A stretch of 64,000 nt of DNA from Salticus scenicus (GCA_963930645.1 OZ005660.1:241804836-241868835); one strand, 5' to 3'. Shown: positions 32,350 through 44,645, counted from the first letter of the stretch. Notes: generated by a model from the letters alone, not told the origin. Made by a program: numbers and translations.

Positions 32350-33936
32350 AAAAGTGTGGATAACATCTTTAGATTGGTAAGAATTTTTTACTTACGTACT
32401 ACATTTTTGCATCTATTTTTAATTTCTTGTGTGACTCGTTTACTTATCACGCAAGGCTTAATAATCATTTGTTGTGTTGTGTTTATTTCATACGAAGTTT
32501 TATTTAAGTTGATTTCGTTATTTAAAATAAAAGTTGAGTAATATAGTATTTAGAAACAGAGCAGTGTTAAAAATTTCAGTAGTTCTTCCAGTTTACATAA
32601 TTATTAATTTTTATTTTTAATAGTGTACGTACATATGTTTGACAAAAACTTGGTTTGGTTTTTCTCTCTCTGCATAATTTTTATACTGTTCTGGGTGTAA
32701 AAAAACAAACAAACATATTAACCATGCTTATATGTTAATTTATTGTTGCTTCATGTACTCGAAATTTTGAACCTTATTTAAGTTATAATTAAAGAAAAAC
32801 ATATTCGTCTTTTTATTAAAAATGAAAAAGGGGGAAATATCCAAATTTAGCAGATAACTCTTAATGAGCATTATATGAAAACAGCGAAATGGAAATAAAA
32901 ATATCAAATGAAAGAAATAAACAGATCAAATAATGAAATATAAAATCGATGACACTGCTGAAATTTGTGACACTTTTTAAAAATTGATTGCTTATAAAGT
33001 AATGCAGAAGAGAGTTAAAAGTTACAATAAAATTTAAGTAAATATATTAGCACCATCAGTGTATGTTACCATAGAAAAGTAAAATTAATCAATTTAAATT
33101 TCTTTCACTAAAATAAGTACTGATTAATTTGCATTTGTAAAACTTATAAAAAGCATTTTGATATTGTGTTTCATGTGAGAAAAATATGTTGCATAAATAT
33201 TTAAGTAAAAATAATCACTATTTGGTTTTATCTTTTTATTTCCACTCTGCCACAGAAAACTAAAGCATTAACTAAAGTTTCCTTTGTTAAAATATTTATA
33301 GCTATAGATTCATTTAAAATAAATCTTGTAAAAATATTTATAAGTTATCTTTCATGTGGTTACACTAAATTACTTTTAAAAAAAAATAAATAAACAAATA
33401 AGTTATTTTAGTGCAGTTAGATTTTTTTTTTTTTTTCCTTAACTATCATTTACCATAGATAAACTAAACATTACTGTCATTTGCTATTGCTAAAATAATT
33501 AATTTTTCAAAATAGTTCTTGTAAATGAAATAACACATATCTTTTGTATAAAATAATAAATCATTATTATAATTTAGAGAAACTATAATTTTTCTTTACT
33601 GTTATAAACAAAACTACGGAAGAATTTGCTATTGCTAAAATAGTCATTTAAAGTGTCTTATGATTATTTAAAAAGACTTTATTTTTGATATTTAATTATT
33701 ATACGTGATATATTTTGTTGTATAACTGATAGTTGAAAGAAAATACTGTATAATAAATATCTTTAATATATGTTTATCTTATTTTTTTTTATATGTGTGT
33801 GGAGTGGGAGGATAAGATAAAGCTATTTAATATTTTTTTGTAGTTCAATCCAAAATATTACTTATAAAGGTGAAGCAATTCTTAGAGTGACTAGCTTTAT
33901 GGCTCTATAGTAGTCTATATTTTCAAATAAGTCACT
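32350..33936. other. AT-rich part of the insertion, nothing recognised
   Basis: No protein-like frame and no element ends were found in this stretch. Confidence 0.45.
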
Positions 33937-36900
33937 TTTCTATATATATGTATATATATTTTAATTTCCTCCTGCTTTTTTATTTATTTTTACTCATATT
34001 TCAAGTACGTAATTTTTTAACATTCATTGGTTTCTCTCTCCTCACTTTCAAATAAGTCACTTTCAAAAGAGCGAAAGTAAAGATGAAGTTTCTCTCTCCT
34101 CAATTCAACCATGAACTCTGAAAGTCCACACTGAGGCAGCTCTCCTACAGAACTCTGAATGACCACCCTCTAAGGCACCCCTTCTGCAGAGGACAGTGTA
34201 ACTAAAGTCAAAAGCCTGGTGAGTGTCTAAATTGTGTAGTGTGTATTAAAAAGCTGCACGATTGAGGCACTTCTCCCTGGCAATAAATGAATGGACATCG
34301 ATCACATCTAAGAAACGCTATATACAGGTAATTTTATATTTTCTTTTTCACTTAAGTTTAAATTGATTTTTTTTTTTTTTTTTCTTTTTAACTGAAATTA
34401 ATTTTTACTTGATTTTATGTTGTTGCTTTAAATTACTTCTATTAAATATTAATTGTCGTAAAAATGTTATTTTATTAACTTTTTGTCTTTTGTGTGTGAA
34501 TTTGTTCAATCAGCTAATCAAATAAAGCGTAATTGAATACTAAATCATAAAATCATTTCTTTTTTACAAATTGAAGATTATAAAATACTAGTATTACCCA
34601 GAGGTCGAAACTCGACCATTTTTTTTTGCAAAGCGAGGCAAAGCAAAAGGCAAAGTTAGTGCCTTGTCCTAAACGGAATGCAATTGCAACACAGCTGCGG
34701 CAATTGTTTGCCGATATTCACTCTAACTGAATCAGCAGAGTTTTACTTAATATAACTATTTCTCTCTGTAGATGTTAGCCTTTCCTGAAATGAGAGAAAA
34801 TCACAACGTGAAAACGCCCCTTGTTGTGTGATACAGCCCAGAAGCTAATAGGTACCATGTCAAACCAAGGCCCAACCAAGTATCAAATTCTGTTAAATTA
34901 ATTCGATTGGTTCATAAAGTACAGTGTTTGAACAAAAAAAAAAAAAAAAAAAAAAGATATTTTTCAAAAATGGTCGAATTGAGTTCGTGAAATTTCAAAA
35001 CGTGTAACTATTTCTACATATATGTATATATATTTTAATTTCCTCCTGCTTTTTTATTTATTTTTACTCATATTTCAAGTATAGTTCAACTTCCACGAGT
35101 TGGCACTTCGTCCCTCCTTCTTTTCGAAGAGTTTATTTTACGGTAGGGGTGCACAAAGTGAGAAGAATGAATGGGTGGGGAAAAAAGAAGGTTGCCATGA
35201 ATTTTTACTTTTCGCCAGCTGAAATCCGTTTTGCCTATTAAAAGGAGCATGTGTTAATATTAAAAATCAATGACACATGAACTAAAAGAATAAAAAAAAA
35301 AAAAAAAAAACACTTTTCAATCATGTCTGAAGTTTCAATAGGCACTAATGCCTTGTTTGCATGAAGAAGTTTTGAGCAATAAATTTAAACAAGAAAAAAA
35401 AAAATCGTGCTGCTTTTATGAATTATAAATTATTGTCCACGCATTTTATTTTGTATTTCAGGAAAAAAATAATTTTCTTTGAAAACATTTAAAAAATAAA
35501 AATGAGAAAAAGTTTTTACGCTATACTCTTTTTTTTTTTTTTTTTTTTTTTAAGAAAAGAAACACATTTTTAAAAATACTGAATAAATAAAGGGGGAATT
35601 TTATTAAAATAAATTGAGCTGTACACATAATTTACAGTATTATGCACAATAGCTCTCAGAATATTTGTATACACATCAGATACGAATATGAAAGATAATT
35701 TCTTACATTATTCTTATAATGGCTTTTCATTTCTATGTATTTAGTCTTTAAAAAAAAAAAAAAAAAAAAAAAAGAGAGAGAGAAAGAAAGAGAAGAAAAG
35801 AAAAACATTTAATTACAAGAGTGCAGTTCTTTATTTAAATTTTATTAATATTTTTCTTTCTTTTTTTTTTTTTTTTCTTTTTTTTTTTTCTTTTACAGTT
35901 TTATTTATTTATTTATTTTTTAAGAGAAAGAAAGCAAAAAGAAAGAAAGTTTGGTAGATTGGTAGTTTTTTTTTTATGGTGCTAGGTCCAAATTAGGACA
36001 TAAAAAAAGAAAGAAAGAAAAAAAAAAGAAGAAGAAGAAGAAGAATAGAAAAAAAAGACTGCAAACCGAAATTTTGAAATATCGTTTAGATAATCATAAC
36101 ATTCCTCATCGTATTAATAATTAGTTATAATGTAACAAATATTTTTTAATGTTATAACGTATTAGAAAAAGCCCAAAAGTTCTCCTAATTTGGAATTTGG
36201 AAATAATTAAATAGATAATAAACAGTATTTTCGCCAAAATGTCGCAAAACTCGTAAAGATAGCAAACCACCTCCCTTTTCGCCCTCAACCGATTTCAAGG
36301 TAATAGAATCGTCGCTGCCTACGTCACGCTTGATTGACAGGGGCCAACTCGTGAAAGCCGAACTATACGTAATTTTTTAACATTCATTGGTTTCTCTCTC
36401 CTCACTTTCAAATAAGTCACTTTCAAAAGAGCGAAAGTAAAGATGAAGTTTCTCTCTCCTCAATTCAACCATGAACTCTGAAAGTCCACACTGAGGCAGC
36501 TCTCCTACAGAACTCTGAATGACCACCCTCTAAGGCACCCCTTCTGCAGAGGACAGTGTAACTAAAGTCAAAAGCCTGGTGAGTGTCTAAATTGTGTGGT
36601 GTGTATTAAAAAGCTGCATGATTGAGGCACTTCTCCCTGGCAATAAATGAGTGGACATCGATCACATCTAAGAAACGCTATATACAGGTAATTTTATATT
36701 TTCTTTTTCACTTAAGTTTAAATTGATTTTTTTTTTCTTTTTAACTGAAATTAATTTTTACTTGATTTTATGTTGTTGCTTTAAATTACTTCTATTAAAT
36801 ATTAATTGTCGTAAAAATGTTATTTTATTAACTTTTTGTCTTTTGTGTGTGAATTTGTTCAATCAGCTAATCAAATAAAACGTAATTTAATACTAAATCA

Positions 36901-37357
36901 TAAAATCATTTCTTTTTTACAAATTGAAGATTATAAAATACTAGTATTGCCCAGAGGTCGAAACTCGACCATTTTTTTTTGCAAAGCTAGGCAAAGCAAA
37001 AGGCAAAGTTATTGCCTTGTCCTAAACGGAATGCAATTGCAACACAGCTGCGGCAATTGTTTGCCGATATTCACTCTAACTGAAGCAGCAGAGTTTTACT
37101 TAATATAACTATTTCTCTCTGTAGATGTTAGCCTTTCCTGAAATGAGAGAAAATCGCAACGTGAAAACGCCCCTTGTTGTGTGATACAGCCCAGAAGCTA
37201 ATACGTACCATGTCAAACCAAGGCCCAACCAAGTATCAAATTCTGTTAAATTAATTCGATTGGTTCATAAAGTACAGTGTTTGAACAAAAAAAAAAAAAA
37301 AAAAGATATTTTTCAAAAATGGTCGAATTGAGTTCGTGAAATTTCAAAACGTGTAAC
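33937..37357 (+). repeat. Tandem duplication of a 1.07-kb unit, second copy interrupted
   Basis: Copy 1 is 33937-35009. Copy 2 is 35010-37357, which includes a 1,286-bp MITE plus target base pair. Outside the MITE the copies differ at roughly a dozen positions and one poly(T) length, so they are about 99% alike. The unit begins with TATATGTATATATATTTTAA. It contains possible donor-like sites (GGTGAGTGTC, CAGGTAATTT) but no convincing frame. Confidence 0.88.
35080..36367. mobile_element. 1,284-bp TA-flanked DNA element in the second duplicate
   Basis: The unit 35082-36365 starts TAGTTCAACTTCCACGAGTT and, inverted, TAGTTCGGCTTTCACGAGTT. It is flanked by TA. The first duplicate preserves the empty site (caagTAcgtaatt at 34002-34013), which fixes the borders and the TA duplication. 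The interior is purine/pyrimidine-rich and codes for nothing recognised. Confidence 0.92.
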
Positions 37358-37780
37358 TTTATCGAAAACCGAAAACTTTTCTGAATCTTATATTTTCTAC
37401 TTATATATGCAGAGGAAAGAATAATAAATCCACTTTTTAAAAAATAAAAATAAGTAGTCAATTTCACTTAATTAAAATGCAAGGAAATCTCAAAACGTGT
37501 AAATTCATCGAAAACCGGAAATCAAAAGTTTTTATGTATCTTCTACTTGCTTTTTCTACCCACAAAAGCTAGCAATAAAGACACTTTTTTAAAAAATAAG
37601 TAGCCAATTTCAGTTAATTGAAACGTAAAGAAAGCTCAAAACATGTAAATTCAGCAAAAAACGGAAATTGGAATTTTTTTCCGTATCGTCTACTTATACT
37701 TACATGCAGCAGTTAGTAACAAATCCATTTTCCTTTTATTTAGTATATTAGTTGAATATTTATTGTTTAAATATCACCCT
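37345..37780 (+). repeat. Three degenerate 146-bp tandem units
   Basis: CAAAACGTGTAA occurs at 37345 and 37491 and CAAAACATGTAA at 37638 (spacing 146 and 147), each followed by aaaccg(g)aaa, a tcttctactt block and an aataagtagYcaatttca block. Confidence 0.8.
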
Positions 37781-38927
37781 TTGAAATGAAATGTTTATGT
37801 TTATATTCGAAACTGGAAGTTTGCCATTTTTTTTTCTGGAGTTTTGTGATTTTAAATTAAAATTTTATCAATTTCACAGAAAAAATAACTCAATCAAACA
37901 CATGTAGACAGTAACTTATATATAACTATACCCAAATATCGGAATAATTTCTGCTATTTTTTAATAATTTTTTAGAAAAAATCCAATGGACGATTAACAT
38001 AGAAAAACTTTTTCATGGCTCCATGGACAGACAGTGACGTCATCACTTCGCTTGCATATAGTGATGCTACATTATACAAATTACTGTGTCTATGGTTTTA
38101 TTTGAGCTTTATGAAATTGCCAGATTTAACAACTTTCTACTTTTAGGTATTTTTTAATGTAAAGGAATACGTGTATAAAAGGGGAAAAGGCATAAAAAAT
38201 AAATGTATTTTTAAATACGTTCTTGACATCGTAAGAAAATAATATTTGTATTCGCACCTTCCGGCTAACCATACCTTTCGAATGATACCATTTTCAACCC
38301 TCTACTCCCATAATTAATATGTTAAAAAGGGACTACAAATTTTATGCTTGCCTATTAATATATAGAAGATATTTCTTACTCTAATACAATAAATTTTGTT
38401 ATGTATTTAATATCAATGTCTTGTCTTGGCATATAGTAATACAGTTTAATCTTCGTCTTTTTGATAATCACATCCCTGATCAAAAGATAGTTTTGTTATG
38501 ACTCGCAAAGCTCAATTGTGATGACTATATTACAGAGACACACCAAAGTAAAAGGGAACTTTTTGTTTTCTCTACTACTATTTGAATACAACTGTACTTG
38601 TAATTAGATGGTAATAAACTGTATCCAAACAGTAGTGAAAAAAAAAAAAAAGACTTTGTGTCAGTTTCTCAATTTATGTTAATTTTAATTATAAATTTAA
38701 ATAACAGTTCAATGTATAAATATTTACACAACATTAAAAATGCCAATGTAAAAAATATTAAGAGCAAACTGCAGTTTTCGTACCATATAGCATACTGCAC
38801 TAAATACGTTGGCATTTTCAATGTTATATTTCTGTTTAATATCAAGTCTTATTACATATTCTAACAGTTCAATGTTCTAAAAATCTGTTGTTCAAATTTA
38901 ATAAATAAACTTTGTCAGCAGATACGA

Positions 38928-38959
<32 letters not shown>

Positions 38960-38966
38960 TTCATCT
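37781..38966. other. AT-rich part of the insertion
   Basis: No gene. Near 38305 ctcccataattaatatgttaaaaa resembles a stretch near 2850. Poly(A) lies at 38937-38959. Confidence 0.45.
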
Positions 38967-39369
38967 TACAAGGAAACATTCAAAAGGTGTTGTCTTCAAA
39001 AAATATTGAAAAAAAATGTATGTGATTCTACTTTTCCTAAAACACCAGAAAGGGAAAACATTATCGGCTGAAATAAATTACAATGACCACAAAAAATTAT
39101 CAAAATTAAGCATATTTGGCGATTGATTTTGAGTACTCAGTGAAGAAACAAAACACGGTTCTGTTTGTACATGGCAATCTCGGTGCTAGCAAACTGAACG
39201 CCTAACAGCGATAAATCGCCAAATAGGCTTAATTTTGATAATTTTTTGTGGTCGCTGTAATTCATTTCAGTCGATATTTTTTTCACTTCCTGGTGTTTTA
39301 TGAAAAGTAGAATCACATATTTTTTTCAATATTTTTTGAAGACGACACCTTTTGAATGTTTCCTTGTTA
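38967..39369. mobile_element. Foldback element, about 400 bp
   Basis: Arms of about 160 bp (38967-39126 and 39211-39369) pair with roughly 90% identity by eye. They begin ACAAGGAAACATTCAAAAGG and include CAAAAAATTATCAAAATTAA. The central 85 bp is unique. No coding sequence or clear target duplication. Confidence 0.88.
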
Positions 39370-40194
39370 GGTAAACATAATAGCCTTAACCCTTCATCAG
39401 GCAAAAAAAAAAAAAAAAGTTATGCAAGAGTGCATGAAAATGCCACTTATGTCTACTTTTCTGCCTGATGATATGTTATACTATTATTTTTATCTAAAAC
39501 AGTTGGAGCATTTTTTATTTCATAATTTGTGTTTCATTACAAAGTTTTTCATGTACGTAAAAATTAACACACTTCAAAAGACAATCCTTTAAAATTTTAT
39601 ACTTTTACAAGTGCTGCACCAAGAACTCAGTATATGTGCTCGGTGTCGGTGAATACTGAGTACGTATAACAATTTCATTTTTAAGCCTTCTGGAAGACAG
39701 ATCTTTATTAATAAATCAAACTATTAAGCAAAAAGCTTCTAGAATGGTGTTAGGTAAAACCACTCCAAAAAGAATTTCTGGACGGTGATTTATTTTGATA
39801 AATTGCAGGATGTGTTATATTAGATTCTATTTCGTTATACAAAGTAAACAGTTCACTGATCTCTACAAAAATTGGTACATTTATTAACCAGACAAAAATC
39901 TATCTAGCGCTGTAACTTTTAAATCAATAGAATAATTAGTTTGCAAGATATTAAATAAAAACCCCATTTTCACTTCAAAATTAAAAAAGAAAAAAAAAAA
40001 ACTTCCTTACACATGAACATTAAATTTAAATTTATACCTGTTTAACAAAAATATCTGATAAAACTAATGTCATAATAGCTTTAATATTTTATTTAATTTA
40101 TTTATTTTTAAAATATTCATTTAAATTAATCGAATTGTCTTATAGGTTTTCCCCTTGATTTTATATCCACTAACTAAAGTATTAGTAAAGTAAC
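39370..40194. other. AT-rich part of the insertion
   Basis: Nothing is recognised apart from a small possible hairpin (CCTTCATCAGGCA near 39390 and TGCCTGATGATA near 39462). Confidence 0.4.
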
Positions 40195-40960
40195 TAATTT
40201 TATTAAAGAATCCCCTTGGCGACTTTTATTATCTTTTGCCAGTTTGGTGATGAATTAAAATGGCTATTGCAATTGAATAAAAAAAAAAAAACTTTGCAAA
40301 AATCGCCCGAGCAACTTAGGAGCCAGTTTTCAAATTTCGTTAAGTGGTCCTATATTAAAACTGTTCCTTAATGTCAATGCATTTTTAGTATATTCAATTC
40401 CTATTATTAGTTCACACTTTCCCTATATCTTGTACAAATCTTGCAATCGATTTTTAACTAACTTCCCGACTAGCTAGAAATTTGAAATTTTCAGGATTGC
40501 TCAGAACACGGTGACAACACAATACTTCGAAGTTCGATTAGTTTTCTTACAATTAATTAAAATATGAAAATAATAACATCTTAATAGCGTTTCAATAACC
40601 ATTAAAATATTAGCTAAAATTTTATTGTTGCCAAAAAAAAATTACGAGTTAATTTTTTTTTGGACATAAAAATAAATACATTTAATTAAACGTGAACATT
40701 AAAAAATTATAAAAAGTTAAATTAAGCATATCGCAAAAATTGACGTCATTATCACTTTAAAAATTTTATGCACATTGATAAGACCTCTATGATTCATCAG
40801 AAAATTTAAAATATGGTATATAAAAAGTTTTATTTTTAAATCTTATAATTATTTTTATTTAATTTTTCACACGCACTTTTTATTTCCTAATTCAAAATTG
40901 TTTAAAAAAAAAAACTTTTTCGATAGTGTTTGTATGTAGGAATTGACTTAAAAAATTTTC
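40195..40960 (+). repeat. Dispersed repeats R2 (40195-40385) and R1 (40370-40960), adjacent
   Basis: R2 is recognised by CCCCTTGGCGACTTTTATT and TATTAAAACTGTTCCTTAATG. R1 then follows directly with TTGCAATCGATTTTTAACTA and runs to near 40960. R1 is the inverse of 7835-8445. At 22640 and 27190 the two families occur apart, so their adjacency here may be accidental. Confidence 0.7.
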
Positions 40961-41540
40961 TTTTTATATTCCTTGTTTTAAAGTAACCGTGTTTCTAATC
41001 AACATAATGAACCTCAAATAGTTGAATGTAATTTATATTTTCTTAACAGCTGTATATGGTGGTACTTAACCATGACTTTAATTTGCTGAAAATAGGGCAT
41101 AACTTTAGTATGAGACTCTCTTGGCGAAATTTGAGATTTTTTTTTTCTTTCCCATTTTTTATTCAATCTTCCAAATAAAGAATAAATTTTTATTTCTTTA
41201 TTTCAATAAAGTGTTTCAGCAATGATAACAGTTTACAGTGTTACTTTTCGGGCACTTGTTTTATTAGGCTTATTAATAAAGAAAATAAGCTTTTAAAAGA
41301 TTAGCTTATTATTAAGAAGCTGTTTATAAGATTAAAAAAAAAAAAAAAAGAATAAATAAACAATCATGCTTATGTTGTTGCAAGTTGTGAATTTTTCAAT
41401 GGTTTTTACTCTAACTTACATTTTACAGAGAGCCAAAAATTAATCTTATAGAGAGGAATACAGCTTTCAGATTGTTTTTGTTTTTCGTTCATTATCAATT
41501 ATAACTCGAGAGTGATTCATAATTTGATCTATTGTAGTTA
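40961..41540. other. AT-rich part of the insertion
   Basis: No gene recognised. A fragment ctctcttggcgaaattt near 41122 echoes R2. Confidence 0.4.
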
Positions 41541-42079
41541 ATAATCAGGGGTCTGTCCAGAGGCAAATCTGGGTCCTTTAAAGGACCCTTCACAAAATTA
41601 TTTATTCTAAAACAGGACCCTTCACAAAATTATTTATTATAAAACAGGACCCTTCACAAAATTATTTTTCCTAAAACAGGACCCTTCACAAAATGTTTTA
41701 TCCTAGAAAATTGACCTTTGATAAATCTATTTCATTTTTAAACCTAATCTTCCATGGAACGAACAGGCTGCCTATGAAAAATTAGATGTTTTGCTGTATT
41801 TCCCCGAAGAGCTGATATTCAATTTCTAATTTATTAAGGGCTTCTATGCATATATTTAAGTTTAGTTTTATAAAAATGAACTGTCATGGTCTAAAATGAA
41901 ACTTTAATTATAATTTTATTTTGAAAAGTTACATTTTTCACAATTTTTACCTTAGCCGAAAAGTTTGGAAGAACTTTATTTTCGCACAAAATTTAAATTC
42001 ACAAAAATACGTGTAGAGTTTTTCACAATTTCACAAAAACAGGACCCTGTCCGAAAAGTCTGGACAGACACCTCATAAT
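41541..42079. mobile_element. CAGGGGTC element with 5-bp duplication, 529 bp
   Basis: The unit 41546-42074 has ends CAGGGGTCTGTCCAGAG and, inverted, GAGGTGTCTGTCCAGAC. It is flanked by ATAAT on both sides. About four tandem copies of a 35-bp unit (CAGGACCCTTCACAAAATTA) fill 41585-41700. It is clearly related in plan to 25779-26234. Confidence 0.8.
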
Positions 42080-42104
42080 TTTGAATCCATTAAATGTGGG
42101 GTTC

Positions 42105-42235
42105 AAACTCAGGACTAGCTTGTCAGCCTGGCAGTTCAGAGATTTTTCTGAAACTTACATGAATGTGAGCTAGGACTCTTTATAAAGAGACCCACGGAAA
42201 GGCCACCACCTAGGCTTAGGGTCCTCTCATAGTCA
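42105..42235 (+). mobile_element. SINE S1 scrap
   Basis: Contains ggttcaaactcaggac (B box region) and the body gaaacttacatgaatgtgagctaggactc..cacggaaagg. The A box part is gone. Confidence 0.6.
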
Positions 42236-42424
42236 ATTTATGTTAAACAACACAACACCCTCCATTATATGTGATATGTGTGTTATGTGGGGGGGGGGGT
42301 TGATCTTTTAAGGACTTTCTTTAATGAAATCTTGTGTACAAATGCGAGTAATTCAGAAAATTGTGAAGTTTAAATTGACATGAACAACCAGTATAATATC
42401 CAATAATGGTAAAGGGCAAAACTG

Positions 42425-42580
42425 GATCGTGTTGTGTAGGTTGGGTCCGATTGACTATGCAAGGGTTCTAGGCCATGTTTATGCAAGTTTCAAGGAAAAC
42501 TCTGTAAAACTCCAAACAGCTAAGATAAATGTGGCTTAGGATCGAACCCAGCATCTTCTCCCTTATGGCCATATCACATG
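42425..42580 (-). mobile_element. SINE S1, decayed minus-strand copy
   Basis: Body wording TTGCATAAACATGGCCTAGA and a B box remnant GGGTTCGATCCTAAGCC on the minus strand. The head is truncated. Confidence 0.6.
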
Positions 42581-42963
42581 AGGGATTTCGCTCAGCTTTT
42601 TTACTAAACACAGCATAATAAATTTTTCTGAAAGACAGTCTAAAAAGTTGATGACACACTGACCTCGAATCTTTTAAAAACCATTAATACACATATCACT
42701 AACAGCCTTAAAAAAAAAAAAAAAAAAACCACAAGAAAGTTTAATTTTTTCTTCCTACAGTGCTAATGCTTAATATTTAATAGTCTAAATTAATGTTTTG
42801 AAACAACAAATTAGAGGTGAAATTGATAGTAAATTGAGGTAGAAGAGTGTATGTATGGGAGGGGGATTTATTTTTTTTCTCCTCACAGGTACAGAGCTTC
42901 AGCACATCTAACACACACACACACAGTCAGTTTCTGAATGGTCAAATCATGTTTAGAACATCT
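42581..42963. other. AT-rich part of the insertion
   Basis: No gene; a poly(A) near 42710 and (AC)6 near 42913. Confidence 0.5.
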
Positions 42964-43220
42964 TTAACCCCTTGAACTGCAATTTATTTTCAGTCAGCAC
43001 TGCTCATGCAGACAATTTAATTTTCTTAGTTTTAACAAGTGGGATTCATATAGAAACTTACGGTTTTGTTGTTCAAATAATTTGTTATTATTAAAAATAA
43101 TATTTGTTTCATACATTTATATGAATGTTTATTGTTATATATACATATAAGAACTAGAACATAATGAGTGTTACAAAATTCATGACGAGCTGGACTCATT
43201 ATTTAAGTTCAAGGGGTTAA
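42964..43220. mobile_element. TTAA MITE, 249 bp
   Basis: The unit 42968-43216 is flanked by TTAA and has inverted ends CCCCTTGAACTGCAA and CCCCTTGAACTTAAA. It is non-coding and piggyBac-like in target choice. Confidence 0.78.
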
Positions 43221-44328
43221 ATATGCAATCCATTGAAGACTAGAAGTTGAAAGATTTTACGAATCCAATACTTTCTTTTATGAATATTGCAGAAAGTAAA
43301 AATATGTTTTAAAACAATATTTCTTATGGACTTTCATATATTTTGATAGATTCTTGTAAAAAAGGCTAGAAAATATTTTTAATTTAGGATGCATAAGGTT
43401 TAACTTTCGACTGGAAAAATTACAATTAAAATTAAAATATTTTTCAGCTCAATTTTCAATGAATAATTAAGACATTAAAAAAATTCTTTCAAATACAAGT
43501 TTCATGACAAATTAACTAAAACTTCTGATGAAGAAATTACTTGAATGTAAAATTATATAAAAAAAAAAAAAATAAGCTAATCGTTATATTAATAATTTAA
43601 CCAGTCACCATATTTAAAAAGGTATAATTCAAAACATTCAATTGACTAATTCAGTCCTAAATAATAGTAATTAAAAAAAAAAAAAAAAAAAAAAAAGATT
43701 TAATTCTAGAATTATAAAAATTTCCTGTTAAATTTTAACATTTTGAGGTAAATAATTGACAAAATTCATAAATTAAATACATAATAAAAATGGAAAACTT
43801 ATTAATAAAAGAATAATTCGACAACAGAAAGGTATTATTAAGTATGACAAAATCTCGTAACATGACAGGTGCAAAATGCAATGCTATACAGCAACTACTG
43901 TATTCGAATAATATTCATGTTTTAGTTATAAAGTAATAGAATCCATAAGTATTATGGATACATTATTAAATAAATCACGTCGTGAATAAATCTCATGAAA
44001 ATTTGATTACATTAATCATCCCATTTTTCCCCAACAAATTGCCTTCGATGGAACACTGATTGGCCTAACGGCCGATCGCTTTTTTTCCTAAGAAATATGA
44101 ATCTGTATGATATTATATCCTTTTATATGGGCTTCGTCGAGCTTAATTTTTAAATGTATTTTTTATTTCAAACACATTCTGAAACATCTGCATCAGTAGA
44201 ACGAAATATAAACGATTAAAATATCTCTGTGAGCAAAAACAGCCATAGTCGTCAATGGTGGGAACGAGTGCTTTCTGCCAACCCCTCCCGAGAGTTGAGA
44301 TGTTTGTTTACAAACAAGGAACTGCCCT
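43221..44328. other. Right part of the insertion
   Basis: AT-rich without a gene, with poly(A) near 43559 and 43673. The last 110 bases are GC-richer and form the right end of the insertion (ggtgggaacgag...ggaactgccct). Confidence 0.5.
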
Positions 44329-44643
44329 ATAGAGAGAGTTTTATGTTCTGACTTGTAAAAATGAGGAAGTTATTTTCGTGTTGAGAGATTTAATTTTAGA
44401 GGAAGAATTTTAAATACGAGAATTTTTATGAGTATAATTTATTTAGAGTTATATCTACGGATAATTATAAATATGCTTTAAGAGTTATTTTCATTATAAG
44501 CTTATGAATTGCATAAGTAAAAGAATAATGATGCTGTGTGATACCTACTATTCCAAGTTATGTATATAGATCATGTAAATAAACTGTATGTGTTTTTTTT
44601 TTAATATACGAAGTTGATGTCTTTTATGGGTTTATCGTAAACA
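44329..44643 (+). repeat. 5' LTR, remaining 315 bp
   Basis: Matches 50508-50821 of the 3' LTR with about five substitutions and one extra T. It includes AATAAACTG at about 44577 as a possible poly(A) signal and ends TAAACA. Confidence 0.93.
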
Positions 44644-44645
44644 TC

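Larger units (their letters stand above)
31992..44328. mobile_element. 12.3-kb non-coding insertion inside the BEL 5' LTR
   Basis: A perfect 6-bp duplication ATAGAG (31986-31991 and 44329-44334) borders this block, and the two LTR pieces fit together exactly without it. Its ends show diverged inverted similarity. The left starts CATTTCCTCGT; the right, inverted, starts AGGGCAGTTCCTTGT. Both have TGGCARAA..CTCG about 45 bases in, then CCCACCATTG. No frame of note is coded. The interior holds a 1.07-kb tandem duplication, a TA MITE, a 146-bp tandem repeat, a foldback element, repeats R2 and R1, a CAGGGGTC element, SINE scraps and a TTAA MITE. The type is unknown. Alternatives are a Polinton-derived non-autonomous unit (6-bp duplication), a composite mobile block, or a rearrangement. 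Confidence 0.7.

Noticed and set aside
31992..44328. Firm assignment to Polinton/Maverick
   Set aside because: The 6-bp duplication fits, but no polymerase, integrase, protease or capsid remnants were found and the ends are too diverged.
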